NCBI GenBank assembly: GCA_002450075.1
Contig: DJYJ01000003.1
Coordinates: 1 to 9,431 of the forward strand
Direction of reading: 5' to 3'
Source: Clostridiales bacterium UBA6981
GTDB lineage: Bacteria > Bacillota > Clostridia > Oscillospirales > Oscillospiraceae
DNA length: 9,431 nucleotides
Below, one piece after another: positions 1 to 6,253 of the stretch. The translations under genes and the position numbers were made by a program. Each line of letters begins with the position of its first letter. The first letter of the stretch is position 1. The notes beneath the pieces are model-generated. The model saw only the letters and a program-made list of their open reading frames with translations, was not told the DNA's origin and did not search any database.

Positions 1-24
1 GATAGGCGGATAGATAAAACAACC

Positions 25-55
25 AAAAAACCTCCTCGTGAGAGGAGGTTTTTTT
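25..55 (+). terminator. Intrinsic terminator, likely usable in both directions
   Basis: A perfect 7-bp GC-rich stem (CCTCCTC 31-37 with GAGGAGG 42-48, loop GTGA) is flanked by six A on the left and seven T on the right. The A and T runs extend the stem. It sits just upstream of the marR promoter, so it most likely ends a gene outside the window on the left and insulates the marR operon. The flanking A run would also give a U tract on the other strand. Confidence 0.92.
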
Positions 56-69
56 CATGCCCGCCGCTC

Positions 70-97
70 TTGACAAATCGGTAATATGCGGTAAAAT
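70..97 (+). promoter_or_regulatory. Sigma-A-type promoter of the marR-ABC operon
   Basis: A perfect -35 box TTGACA (70-75) is followed after 16 bases by a -10 box TAAAAT (92-97). The start codon of the MarR gene lies 35 bases further on. The -10 box is the left end of a long palindrome, so a repressor bound there would block polymerase. There is no other good promoter before the two ABC genes, so all three genes probably depend on this one. Confidence 0.8.
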
Positions 98-119
98 ATG
101 TCGCATGCGACATATTTTA
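92..119. promoter_or_regulatory. Probable MarR operator, perfect 28-bp palindrome
   Basis: The two 14-base halves are exact reverse complements, centred between 105 and 106; the core reads TATGTCGCATGCGACATA. It overlaps the -10 box and ends just before the ribosome binding site (AAGGAG 121-126). MarR-family dimers bind such palindromes in their own promoters, so autorepression by the adjacent gene product is the natural inference. The palindrome could also form an RNA hairpin in the 5' leader, but it lacks a U tract and is AT-rich at its base, so an operator is the better reading. Confidence 0.8.
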
Positions 120-132
120 TAAGGAGTGAACC

Positions 133-591
133 ATGAACCAGACAAACATGCCGATCGGCGTGAAATTTGCGGTGATCCACCGTGCCTTCCGGCGTGAGAT
201 GGACGCCATGCTGCGGGAAAAGGACGTGACCGGTGCCCAGTTCGGCGCGCTGCGCGCGCTTGCGTATCTCGAAGCCGAGCGCGGCGGCGAGATCAGCCAG
301 CGCGATCTCGAGGAGATCAGCCGCAGCACCCACCCGACAATGACCGAGATCTTAAAAAAGCTGGAAAAGAAGGGCTTTATCGAGACCAGACCCAGCGAGA
401 CCGACCGAAGAAGAAAGGCGATCCGCCAGACGGAAAAGGCGCGCGAGCTGAGCCTCGCGATGTCCCGCGCGGACGAGGAGACCTTTGAAAAGATCTGCGC
501 CGGCTTTGACGCCGACGAGATGCGCACATTGAATGAAATGCTCGACAGCCTGCTGAAAAACACCTGCGGCGGCTGCGGAGAGGAGGCATGA
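133..591 (+). CDS. MarR-family transcriptional regulator
   Basis: This 152-residue protein has the length and layout of MarR winged-helix regulators, which act as dimers and release DNA when a small molecule binds. Helical dimerisation segments occupy about residues 8-50 and 103-142. The helix-turn-helix lies at about 54-82 (ISQRDLEEISRSTHPTMTEI, then a KKLEKKGFI stretch). The wing follows with RPSETDRRRKAI (86-97), including the typical D-R-R basic tip. ATG at 133 is preceded by AAGGAG with 6 bases of spacing. It is the first gene of the operon, 4 bases before the first ABC gene, and is preceded by a palindrome at its own promoter, so it most likely represses itself and the exporter. Cysteines are at 122, 145 and 148; the last two form a C-G-G-C tail that might respond to metal or oxidation, though this is speculation. 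The ligand cannot be told from the sequence. Confidence 0.93.
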   Translation: MNQTNMPIGVKFAVIHRAFRREMDAMLREKDVTGAQFGALRALAYLEAERGGEISQRDLEEISRSTHPTMTEILKKLEKKGFIETRPSETDRRRKAIRQTEKARELSLAMSRADEETFEKICAGFDADEMRTLNEMLDSLLKNTCGGCGEEA

Positions 592-595
592 GAAG

Positions 596-2344
596 ATGAG
601 ACATTTCAAAAAGCTGCTCGGCAGCGTGCGGGAGTTCAAAGCGCCCGCGATCTTCACGATCCTTTTCATCATTCTCGAGGTGTTTATCGAGGTCGTGATC
701 CCCTTTATCACAGCCGACATGGTCAACGCGATCAAAGACGGCGCGGCGCTCGCCGGCGTTGTAAAAACGGGACTGTTCCTGGTTTTGCTCGCGGTGCTGT
801 CCCTGTCCTTCGGCGCGGCGGCGGGCTTTTTGGGCTCCAAGGCATCGTCCGGCTTTGCGCGCAACCTGCGCCACGACGTCTACTGCCGCGTGCAGACCTT
901 TTCCTTTGAAAATATCGACCGGTTTTCCTCCGCCTCGCTCGTCACGCGCATGACGACGGATATCGGCAACGTGCAGATGGCCTTTATGATGCTCACCCGC
1001 ATCGCGATCCGCGCGCCGCTGATGTTCGTCTTTGCCATTGTGATGGCCTATGTCATGGGCGGCTCGCTCGCGACGACCTTTGTCGTGCTCGTGCCGGTGC
1101 TGGCTTTCGGTCTTATCATGATCGCGCGCAAGGCGATGCCCGCCTTCCGTGCGGTGTTCCGCAAGTATGACAAGCTCAACGAGTCCATCGAGGAGAACGT
1201 GCGCGCGATGCGCGTCGTTAAGGGCTTTGCGCGCGAGGATTACGAAAAGCAGAAATTTGCCGCCGCCTCGGACGACATCCGCAGGGACTTCACCTATGCC
1301 GAGCGCGTCGTCGCGCTCAACTCGCCCCTGATGCAGCTGTGCCTTTACTTCAACATGATCTTTGTCCTCTCGATCGGCTCGAAGCTCATCATCACCGGCC
1401 GCGGCCAGGCGATCGACGTCGGCCAGCTCTCGGCGATGCTGACCTACGGCTTCCAGATCCTGATGAGCCTGATGATGATCTCGATGATCTACGTCATGCT
1501 CACGATGTCGGCCGAGTCGATGAAGAGACTGGCCGAGGTCATGGACGAGCAGCCCACGCTCACCAACCCCGCCGAGCCGGTTTTCGACATCCCGGACGGC
1601 TCGATCGATTTTGAAAACGTCTCCTTCAAATACGCCCGCACGGCGAAGGTGGACGCGCTCTCCGACGTCAATCTGCACATCGCCTCCGGCATGACCGTCG
1701 GCATCCTCGGCGGCACGGGCTCCAGCAAATCCACGCTTATCCAGCTCATCCCCCGTCTGTACGACGTGACCGGGGGCTGCGTCAAAGTCGGCGGGCGCGA
1801 CGTGCGCGAGTACGACCTGGAGACGCTGCGCAACAATGTCGCCGTCGTGCTGCAGAAAAACCTGCTGTTCTCCGGCACGATCAGGGACAATCTGCGCTGG
1901 GGCGACCCCGACGCCACGGACGAGGAGATGGAGGCGGCCTGCCGCCTGGCCCAGGCGGACGAGTTCATCCGGTCCTTCCCCGACGGCTATGACACCTACA
2001 TCGAGCAGGGCGGCTCCAACGTCTCCGGCGGCCAGAAGCAGCGGCTCTGCATTGCGCGTGCCCTGCTGAAAAAGCCGAAGATCCTGATCCTCGACGATTC
2101 GACGAGCGCCGTCGATACCCACACCGACGCGCTCATCCGCGAGGGCTTCCGCAACTATATCCCCGAGACGACCAAGCTCATCATCGCCCAGCGCGTGGCC
2201 TCCGTGCAGGACGCGGATCTGATCCTCGTCATGGACGGCGGACGCATCATCGCCTCGGGCACGCATGACGAACTCATGGCGTCCAACGAGATCTATCGCG
2301 AGATCTACGAGCAGCAGAACAAGGGAGGTGAGCGCGATGAATAA
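596..2344 (+). CDS. ABC exporter half-transporter, degenerate-site subunit
   Basis: This 582-residue protein is a type I (ABCB-like) half-transporter with a membrane domain fused to an ATPase domain. Six membrane helices are visible at about 17-38, 56-80, 135-155, 159-177, 244-266 and 278-303. In the ATPase domain, Walker A is GGTGSSKST (372-380), with Ser in place of the usual third Gly. The Q-loop Gln is 420, the signature VSGGQ is 476-480, and Walker B ends in D500 followed by D501 where the catalytic Glu normally stands. The H-loop His is replaced by Gln (Q532, IAQR). It can therefore bind ATP but should hydrolyse poorly by its own site, while its intact signature serves the partner's site. 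It starts 4 bases after marR with AGGAGG at 581-586, and its end overlaps the next ABC gene by 8 bases, pointing to translational coupling and a heterodimer. Multidrug or peptide export is likely from the family and the MarR neighbour; the substrate is unknown. Confidence 0.93.
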   Translation: MRHFKKLLGSVREFKAPAIFTILFIILEVFIEVVIPFITADMVNAIKDGAALAGVVKTGLFLVLLAVLSLSFGAAAGFLGSKASSGFARNLRHDVYCRVQTFSFENIDRFSSASLVTRMTTDIGNVQMAFMMLTRIAIRAPLMFVFAIVMAYVMGGSLATTFVVLVPVLAFGLIMIARKAMPAFRAVFRKYDKLNESIEENVRAMRVVKGFAREDYEKQKFAAASDDIRRDFTYAERVVALNSPLMQLCLYFNMIFVLSIGSKLIITGRGQAIDVGQLSAMLTYGFQILMSLMMISMIYVMLTMSAESMKRLAEVMDEQPTLTNPAEPVFDIPDGSIDFENVSFKYARTAKVDALSDVNLHIASGMTVGILGGTGSSKSTLIQLIPRLYDVTGGCVKVGGRDVREYDLETLRNNVAVVLQKNLLFSGTIRDNLRWGDPDATDEEMEAACRLAQADEFIRSFPDGYDTYIEQGGSNVSGGQKQRLCIARALLKKPKILILDDSTSAVDTHTDALIREGFRNYIPETTKLIIAQRVASVQDADLILVMDGGRIIASGTHDELMASNEIYREIYEQQNKGGERDE

Positions 2345-4235
2345 GCAAAAACGGAAACCCGACACAAACTCCCTTTTCCGCACGATCAAGCTGTTCTTCA
2401 GCTTCTATCCCGTGCTCGCGCCGCTTGCGGTCGTGTGCATCCTCTTTGCCTCGGTCGTCTCGTCGATCCCCTCGCTGTTCATCCAGAACGTCATCGCCAC
2501 CATCGAAAAATGGGTCGGCAGCGGCGACTGGGCTGCGGCGAAGGCCGAGCTGACGCCGTATCTGGTGCTGCTCGCGGCGCTGTATGTGCTCTCGATCCTC
2601 GCCATCACGGCCCAGACACAGCTGATGGCCTATATGACCCAGGGCTTCCTCGACAAGATGCGCCGCAAGCTCTTCGACGGCATGCAGAATCTGCCCATCC
2701 GCTATTTCGACAGCCACAAGTTCGGCGACATCATGAGTCATTATACCAACGACATCGACACGCTCCGCCAGCTCGTCTCCCAGACGATGCCCTCCTTCAT
2801 CCAGTCCGGCGCGATCGTGCTGGTCGTGCTTGCGATCATGCTGTACTTCTCCGTGTGGATGACGCTGGTGCTGCTTCTCGGCGTCGTGGCGATGGCCTTC
2901 GTCGCGAAAAAGATCGGCGGCGGCTCGGCGCGCTCGTTCATGCAGATGCAGAAAACGGTCGCCGAAAACGAAGGCTATATCCAGGAGTCGATGAACGGCC
3001 AGAAGGTCATCAAGGTCTTCTGCCACGAGGAGAAGGGGATCGAGGAATTCGACGAGATCAACAACCGCCTCTTCGAGCACAGCTACCGCGCCCACGCCTT
3101 TGCGAGCACCCTCGGCCCGATCATCGGCAACATCGGCAATGTGCTGTATGTCACGCTGGCGCTGGTCGGCGGCGTGTTCCTGCTCACCGGCGTGCCGAAT
3201 CTCTCCCTCTCCGGCAAGGCCTTTTCCATCAGCATCCTCATCCCGTTTTTGAACATGACCAAGCAGTTCACCGGCAACGTCAACACACTCTCCCAGCAGA
3301 TCAACTCCATCGTCATGGCCTCGGCCGGCGCGCAGCGCGTCTTCGCCCTGATGGACGAGGCGCCCGAGACGGACGACGGCTATGTCACGCTGGTCAACTG
3401 CCGCATCGCGCCCGACGGCACCATCACCGAGACCGACGAGCACACCGGCCACTGGGCCTGGCGCCACCCGCACGGGGACGGCACGCTGACCTATACCGAG
3501 CTTCGCGGCGATGTGCGCATGGTGAATGTGGACTTTGCCTATGAGGAGGGCAAGGAGGTCCTGCACGACGTCTCCGTGTACGCCGAGCCCGGCCAGAAGG
3601 TGGCCTTCGTCGGCGCGACCGGCGCGGGCAAGACCACGATCACGAACCTCATCAACCGCTTCTATGACATCGACGACGGCAAGATCCGCTATGACGGCAT
3701 CAACGTCAACAAGATCCGCAAGGGCGATCTGCGCCGCTCGCTCGGCCTGGTGCTCCAGGACGTCAACCTCTTCACCGGCACGGTGCTCGACAACATCCGC
3801 TACGGCAAGCTCGATGCCACGGATGAGGAGTGCCGCGAGGCGGCGCGTCTCGCCGGCGCGGACGATTTCATCACGCGTCTGCCCGCGGGTTATGACACCG
3901 TGCTCGAGAACAACGGCGCCAACCTCTCCCAGGGGCAGCGCCAGCTGATCTCCATCGCGCGCGCCGCAGTGGCCGATCCCCCGGTCATGATCCTTGACGA
4001 GGCGACCTCCTCGATTGACACGCGCACCGAGGCGATCGTGCAGAAGGGCATGGACAGCCTTATGAAGGGGCGCACGGTCTTTGTCATCGCCCACCGCCTC
4101 TCCACGGTCATGGACGCCGACGTCATCATGGTCCTTGACCACGGCCGCATCATCGAGCGCGGCAGCCACGACAAGCTCATCGCCGAAAAGGGCACCTATT
4201 ACCGCCTTTACACCGGCGCCTTCGAGCTCGAATAA
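2337..4235 (+). CDS. ABC exporter half-transporter, catalytic-site subunit
   Basis: This 632-residue partner of the preceding ABC protein has membrane helices at about 24-46, 74-97, 155-171, 174-191, 260-284 and 293-306, then an ATPase domain. Walker A is canonical (GATGAGKTT, 426-434), the Q-loop Gln is 474, Walker B ends in D554 with catalytic E555, and the H-loop His is 586. Its signature is LSQGQ (530-534) instead of LSGGQ. So the consensus ATP site would use these Walker motifs with the partner's VSGGQ, and the degenerate site the reverse. The linker between the membrane and ATPase domains (about 345-395) is roughly 33 residues longer than in the partner and contains HWAWRHPHGDG. I chose ATG 2337, not the in-frame ATG 72 bases upstream, because GGGAGG lies 8 bases before it, the protein then begins like its family, and the longer version would run deep inside the previous gene. 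A strong terminator follows. Confidence 0.93.
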   Translation: MNKQKRKPDTNSLFRTIKLFFSFYPVLAPLAVVCILFASVVSSIPSLFIQNVIATIEKWVGSGDWAAAKAELTPYLVLLAALYVLSILAITAQTQLMAYMTQGFLDKMRRKLFDGMQNLPIRYFDSHKFGDIMSHYTNDIDTLRQLVSQTMPSFIQSGAIVLVVLAIMLYFSVWMTLVLLLGVVAMAFVAKKIGGGSARSFMQMQKTVAENEGYIQESMNGQKVIKVFCHEEKGIEEFDEINNRLFEHSYRAHAFASTLGPIIGNIGNVLYVTLALVGGVFLLTGVPNLSLSGKAFSISILIPFLNMTKQFTGNVNTLSQQINSIVMASAGAQRVFALMDEAPETDDGYVTLVNCRIAPDGTITETDEHTGHWAWRHPHGDGTLTYTELRGDVRMVNVDFAYEEGKEVLHDVSVYAEPGQKVAFVGATGAGKTTITNLINRFYDIDDGKIRYDGINVNKIRKGDLRRSLGLVLQDVNLFTGTVLDNIRYGKLDATDEECREAARLAGADDFITRLPAGYDTVLENNGANLSQGQRQLISIARAAVADPPVMILDEATSSIDTRTEAIVQKGMDSLMKGRTVFVIAHRLSTVMDADVIMVLDHGRIIERGSHDKLIAEKGTYYRLYTGAFELE

Positions 4236-4243
4236 AACAAAGA

Positions 4244-4271
4244 AAAAGCCTCCCCATCCGGGGAGGCTTTT
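4244..4271. terminator. Bidirectional terminator between convergent genes
   Basis: The stem GCCTCCCC (4248-4255) pairs with GGGGAGGC (4260-4267) across the loop ATCC, extended by AAAA/TTTT. It lies 8 bases after the stop of the ABC operon and 10 bases from the stop of the minus-strand lipoprotein gene. A runs on the left and T on the right give a U tract in either direction, so it can serve both converging transcripts. Confidence 0.93.
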
Positions 4272-4281
4272 CCCAGTCCCG

Positions 4282-4827
4282 TTATGAAAAGTCCGCGATC
4301 CTGATAAACAGCACAGCCTTGCCCTCATGGGCAATCTCGGCGTAAGTCGGCTTCATCTCGCTGTCGAAGAGCACGGTCACGTCGACGTCGTCCTCCGGAA
4401 CGAGCTTGACGGCAAGCTCGCCGCCCTCTTTCCACAGCGAGTCCACGCTCCCTTGCCGCAGCGCGCGCACGAGGAGCGGCAGCGCCCCCATCGGCGAGAG
4501 CCCCGTTCCGCTCTCGTCGCCGGTGTCGATGGCCACGCTGTCGTAGACGAGCTTTGTCCCGTCCGCGTTCATGCGCGCCTTTACGCCGCGGATCAGCTCC
4601 GGATCGACCACCTCGACGACACAGCCGCCGTCGGTACTCTCGGCATAGTGCAGCGTAAAGGTGCAGGTGCTGTCCTCCTGCTCGGCGCGCACCTCCGCCG
4701 TCGCCACGACGTCGCTGCGCGAGCGCAGCTCCTCGGCAAAGGCGTCAAAGCGCGCCTCGTCCCTGTGGCCGCAGCCGGAGAGCAGCAGCGCCAAAGCCAG
4801 CAGCAGGGGAAGATAAATCCTTTTCAT
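4282..4827 (-). CDS. Small predicted lipoprotein of unknown function
   Basis: The 181-residue product starts with a short basic end (MKR), a leucine-rich hydrophobic core and the lipobox L16-S17-G18-C19. Signal peptidase II should therefore cleave before Cys19 and leave a lipid-anchored protein of 163 residues on the outer face of the membrane. The mature part has no further membrane segment, is acidic, and alternates short polar strands and turns. That could suit a LolA-like half-barrel, but this is only an impression and I do not recognise a family. An in-frame extension to 5124 is rejected: it would put 99 residues before the signal peptide and run through the T-box leader. ATG at 4827 has GGGAGG 7 bases upstream. 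The gene converges with the ABC operon and diverges from pheST, so it is probably transcribed alone. I saw no convincing promoter for it. Confidence 0.85.
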   Translation of the reverse strand: MKRIYLPLLLALALLLSGCGHRDEARFDAFAEELRSRSDVVATAEVRAEQEDSTCTFTLHYAESTDGGCVVEVVDPELIRGVKARMNADGTKLVYDSVAIDTGDESGTGLSPMGALPLLVRALRQGSVDSLWKEGGELAVKLVPEDDVDVTVLFDSEMKPTYAEIAHEGKAVLFIRIADFS

Positions 4828-4903
4828 GTTTGTGCCTCCCGGATCTGTTTGCTTCCATCCTATGCCGCCGCCCGCGCGGCTATGCGAAAAACGCGAAAAA
4901 CCC

Positions 4904-4932
4904 TTGCCATCGCGCGCAAACTGTGGTAGAGT
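4904..4932 (+). promoter_or_regulatory. Probable promoter of the pheST T-box transcript
   Basis: TTGCCA (4904-4909, five of six consensus bases) and TAGAGT (4927-4932, four of six) are separated by exactly 17 bases. Transcription would start near 4939, leaving about 30-40 bases before stem I of the T-box, a normal distance. Two tandem copies of GCGAAAAAC (4884-4901) lie directly upstream and might act as an A-tract (UP-like) element. Confidence 0.6.
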
Positions 4933-4969
4933 AACGTCTGTTAAAAGCCTTGATACGGGAAAATAACTG

Positions 4970-5189
4970 CAGAAACACCACAGAGAGCGACGGTCAATTG
5001 GGCTGAAAGCCGCCGCGGATCGCTTCGCTGTTTGGTTCGCCCGCGAGCTCCGGCCAATCCCCGGCGTCATGAGACACGTTACCGTCTCAAACAAGTGCGG
5101 CTGCCTTTTTGGGAAGCCGAACACGGGTGGTACCGCGGAAGTGTTGCTTTCGTCCCTGCTGTACGGGGACGGGAGCTTATTTTTTTCTC
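4970..5189 (+). ncRNA. T-box riboswitch leader, tRNA-Phe type
   Basis: The core T-box GGGTGGTACCGCGG is at 5125-5138, enclosed by a helix AACAC (5120-5124) with GTGTT (5141-5145). Its TGGT would pair with the ACCA end of an uncharged tRNA, fitting the A discriminator base expected in tRNA-Phe. Stem I has GAGC (4985-4988) pairing with GCTC (5047-5050), then CGG (4991-4993) with CCG (5041-5043), separated by the GA-rich kink typical of T-boxes. A TTC triplet followed by a purine at 5036-5038 is the best specifier codon candidate (Phe). A hairpin TGAGAC/GTCTCA spans 5070-5089, and CGGCT/AGCCG (5098-5119) is a stem III candidate. A terminator follows. When phenylalanine is short, uncharged tRNA-Phe should stabilise the antiterminator and let transcription reach pheS and pheT. 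The 5' boundary is approximate. Confidence 0.93.
5146..5189 (+). terminator. Regulated terminator of the T-box leader
   Basis: An 11-bp stem (5146-5156 with 5166-5176, core CGTCCC/GGGACG, two G-U pairs, 9-base loop) is followed by TTATTTTTTTCTC. Its left arm starts directly after the antiterminator helix, where the two folds are expected to compete. It ends 16 bases before the pheS start. Confidence 0.88.
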
Positions 5190-5205
5190 AAAGGGAGAGA
5201 GGAAC

Positions 5206-6231
5206 ATGAAAGAATTGATGCAGAACCTGCGTGAGGCGGCGCTTCGCTCGATCGCCGAGACCGCAGACATGGAAAAGCTCGAGGCCCAGCGGGTCAAATA
5301 CCTCGGCAAAAAGGGCGAGCTGACGGCGATCCTGCGCCAGATGGGCTCGCTATCCGCCGAGGAGCGCCCGGTCATGGGCCAGCTGGCCAACACCGTCCGC
5401 GCCGAGATCGAAAAGGCGCTCGACGAGCGGCGCGAGGAGCTGTCGAAAAAGCTGCTGGAGCGCAAGCTCGAGAGCGAGACGGTGGACGTCACGCTGCCCG
5501 GCAGGACGGCGGCGCTCGGCCATAAGCACCCGATGTACAACGTCCTCGACCAGATCAAGGACATCTTCATCGGCATGGGCTTTGAGATCGTCGACGGCCC
5601 GGAGGTCGAAAAGGCCGAATACAACTTCACCAAGCTCAACATCGACGAGGCCCATCCCTCCCGCGAATGGACGGATACCTTCTACTTCACGCCCGACAGC
5701 AGCATCCTCCTTCGCACCCAGACCTCTCCGATGCAGGTCCACGCGATGGAGTCGCGCCCGCTGCCGATCCGCATCATCGCCCCCGGCCGCGTCTACCGCA
5801 AGGACGAGGTCGACGCCACCCACAGCCCCATGTTCCACCAGATCGAGGGCATGGTCGTCGACAAGGGCGTCACGATGGCGGATTTGAAGGCCACGCTCAA
5901 TCTCGTCGTGGAGAAGATCTACGGCGAGGGCACGGTCACGCGCTTCCGCCCGCACCACTTCCCGTTCACCGAGCCGAGCTGCGAGCTCGATATCCGCTGC
6001 CACAAGTGCGGCGGCAAGGGCTGCCCCACCTGCAAGGGTGAGGGCTGGATCGAGGTGCTCGGCGCCGGCATGATCCACCCCAAGGTGCTCGCCGGCTGCG
6101 GCATCGACCCGGACGAGTATTCCGGCTGGGCCTTCGGCATGGGGCTCGAGCGTCTGGCGATGGGCGAATATAAGATCAACGACCTGCGCCTGATCTTCGA
6201 AAACGACAAGCGCTTCCTCGAACAGTTCTAA
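5206..6231 (+). CDS. pheS: Phenylalanine--tRNA ligase alpha subunit
   Basis: The cytoplasmic alpha subunit of the alpha2-beta2 enzyme activates phenylalanine with ATP and charges tRNA-Phe. At 341 residues it has normal bacterial length. An N-terminal coiled coil for tRNA binding covers about 1-90. The class II catalytic domain follows, with motif 2 GRVYRKDEVDATHSPMFHQ (194-212) and motif 3 in GWAFGMGLERL. Ala309 in that stretch matches the position that limits the size of the phenylalanine pocket. C265, C268, C273 and C276 form a CxxC-CxxC cluster between the motifs, as in many Firmicutes PheS proteins; zinc binding is possible but not shown. ATG 5206 was chosen over the in-frame start at 5032 because AAGGGAG lies 8 bases before it, the family N-terminus begins there, and the upstream part is the T-box RNA. 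pheT follows after 22 bases in the same operon. Confidence 0.98.
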   Translation: MKELMQNLREAALRSIAETADMEKLEAQRVKYLGKKGELTAILRQMGSLSAEERPVMGQLANTVRAEIEKALDERREELSKKLLERKLESETVDVTLPGRTAALGHKHPMYNVLDQIKDIFIGMGFEIVDGPEVEKAEYNFTKLNIDEAHPSREWTDTFYFTPDSSILLRTQTSPMQVHAMESRPLPIRIIAPGRVYRKDEVDATHSPMFHQIEGMVVDKGVTMADLKATLNLVVEKIYGEGTVTRFRPHHFPFTEPSCELDIRCHKCGGKGCPTCKGEGWIEVLGAGMIHPKVLAGCGIDPDEYSGWAFGMGLERLAMGEYKINDLRLIFENDKRFLEQF

Positions 6232-6253
6232 GAGCGGGGAAAGGAGAACGATC

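Noticed and set aside
2265..2336. 24-residue upstream extension of the second ABC protein
   Set aside because: It lies within the end of the first ABC gene, lacks a ribosome site, and the ATG at 2337 has GGGAGG at proper spacing.
2337..2344. 8-base overlap of the two ABC genes as a possible frameshift or fusion
   Set aside because: Both genes are full length with all domains, and such overlaps are normal translational coupling.
377..2389. 670-residue open frame on the minus strand opposite marR and the first ABC gene
   Set aside because: Its composition is rich in Asp, His, Arg and Glu with no domain, and it mirrors the strongly GC-ending codons of the plus-strand genes, which remove antisense stops. 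The plus-strand genes have motifs and ribosome sites.
2274..4334. 686-residue open frame on the minus strand opposite the second ABC gene
   Set aside because: Same codon-bias shadow; it would also run through the terminator at 4244-4271 and has no recognisable fold.
4828..5124. N-terminal extension of the minus-strand lipoprotein by 99 residues
   Set aside because: It would bury the signal peptide inside the protein and overlaps the T-box RNA on the other strand.
5032..5205. N-terminal extension of PheS by 58 residues
   Set aside because: This stretch is the T-box leader with its terminator; the true start at 5206 has a good ribosome site and matches the family N-terminus.
5998..6033. Cysteine cluster in PheS as an inserted zinc finger
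   Set aside because: This CxxC-CxxC segment is common in Firmicutes PheS proteins, so it is not unusual here.
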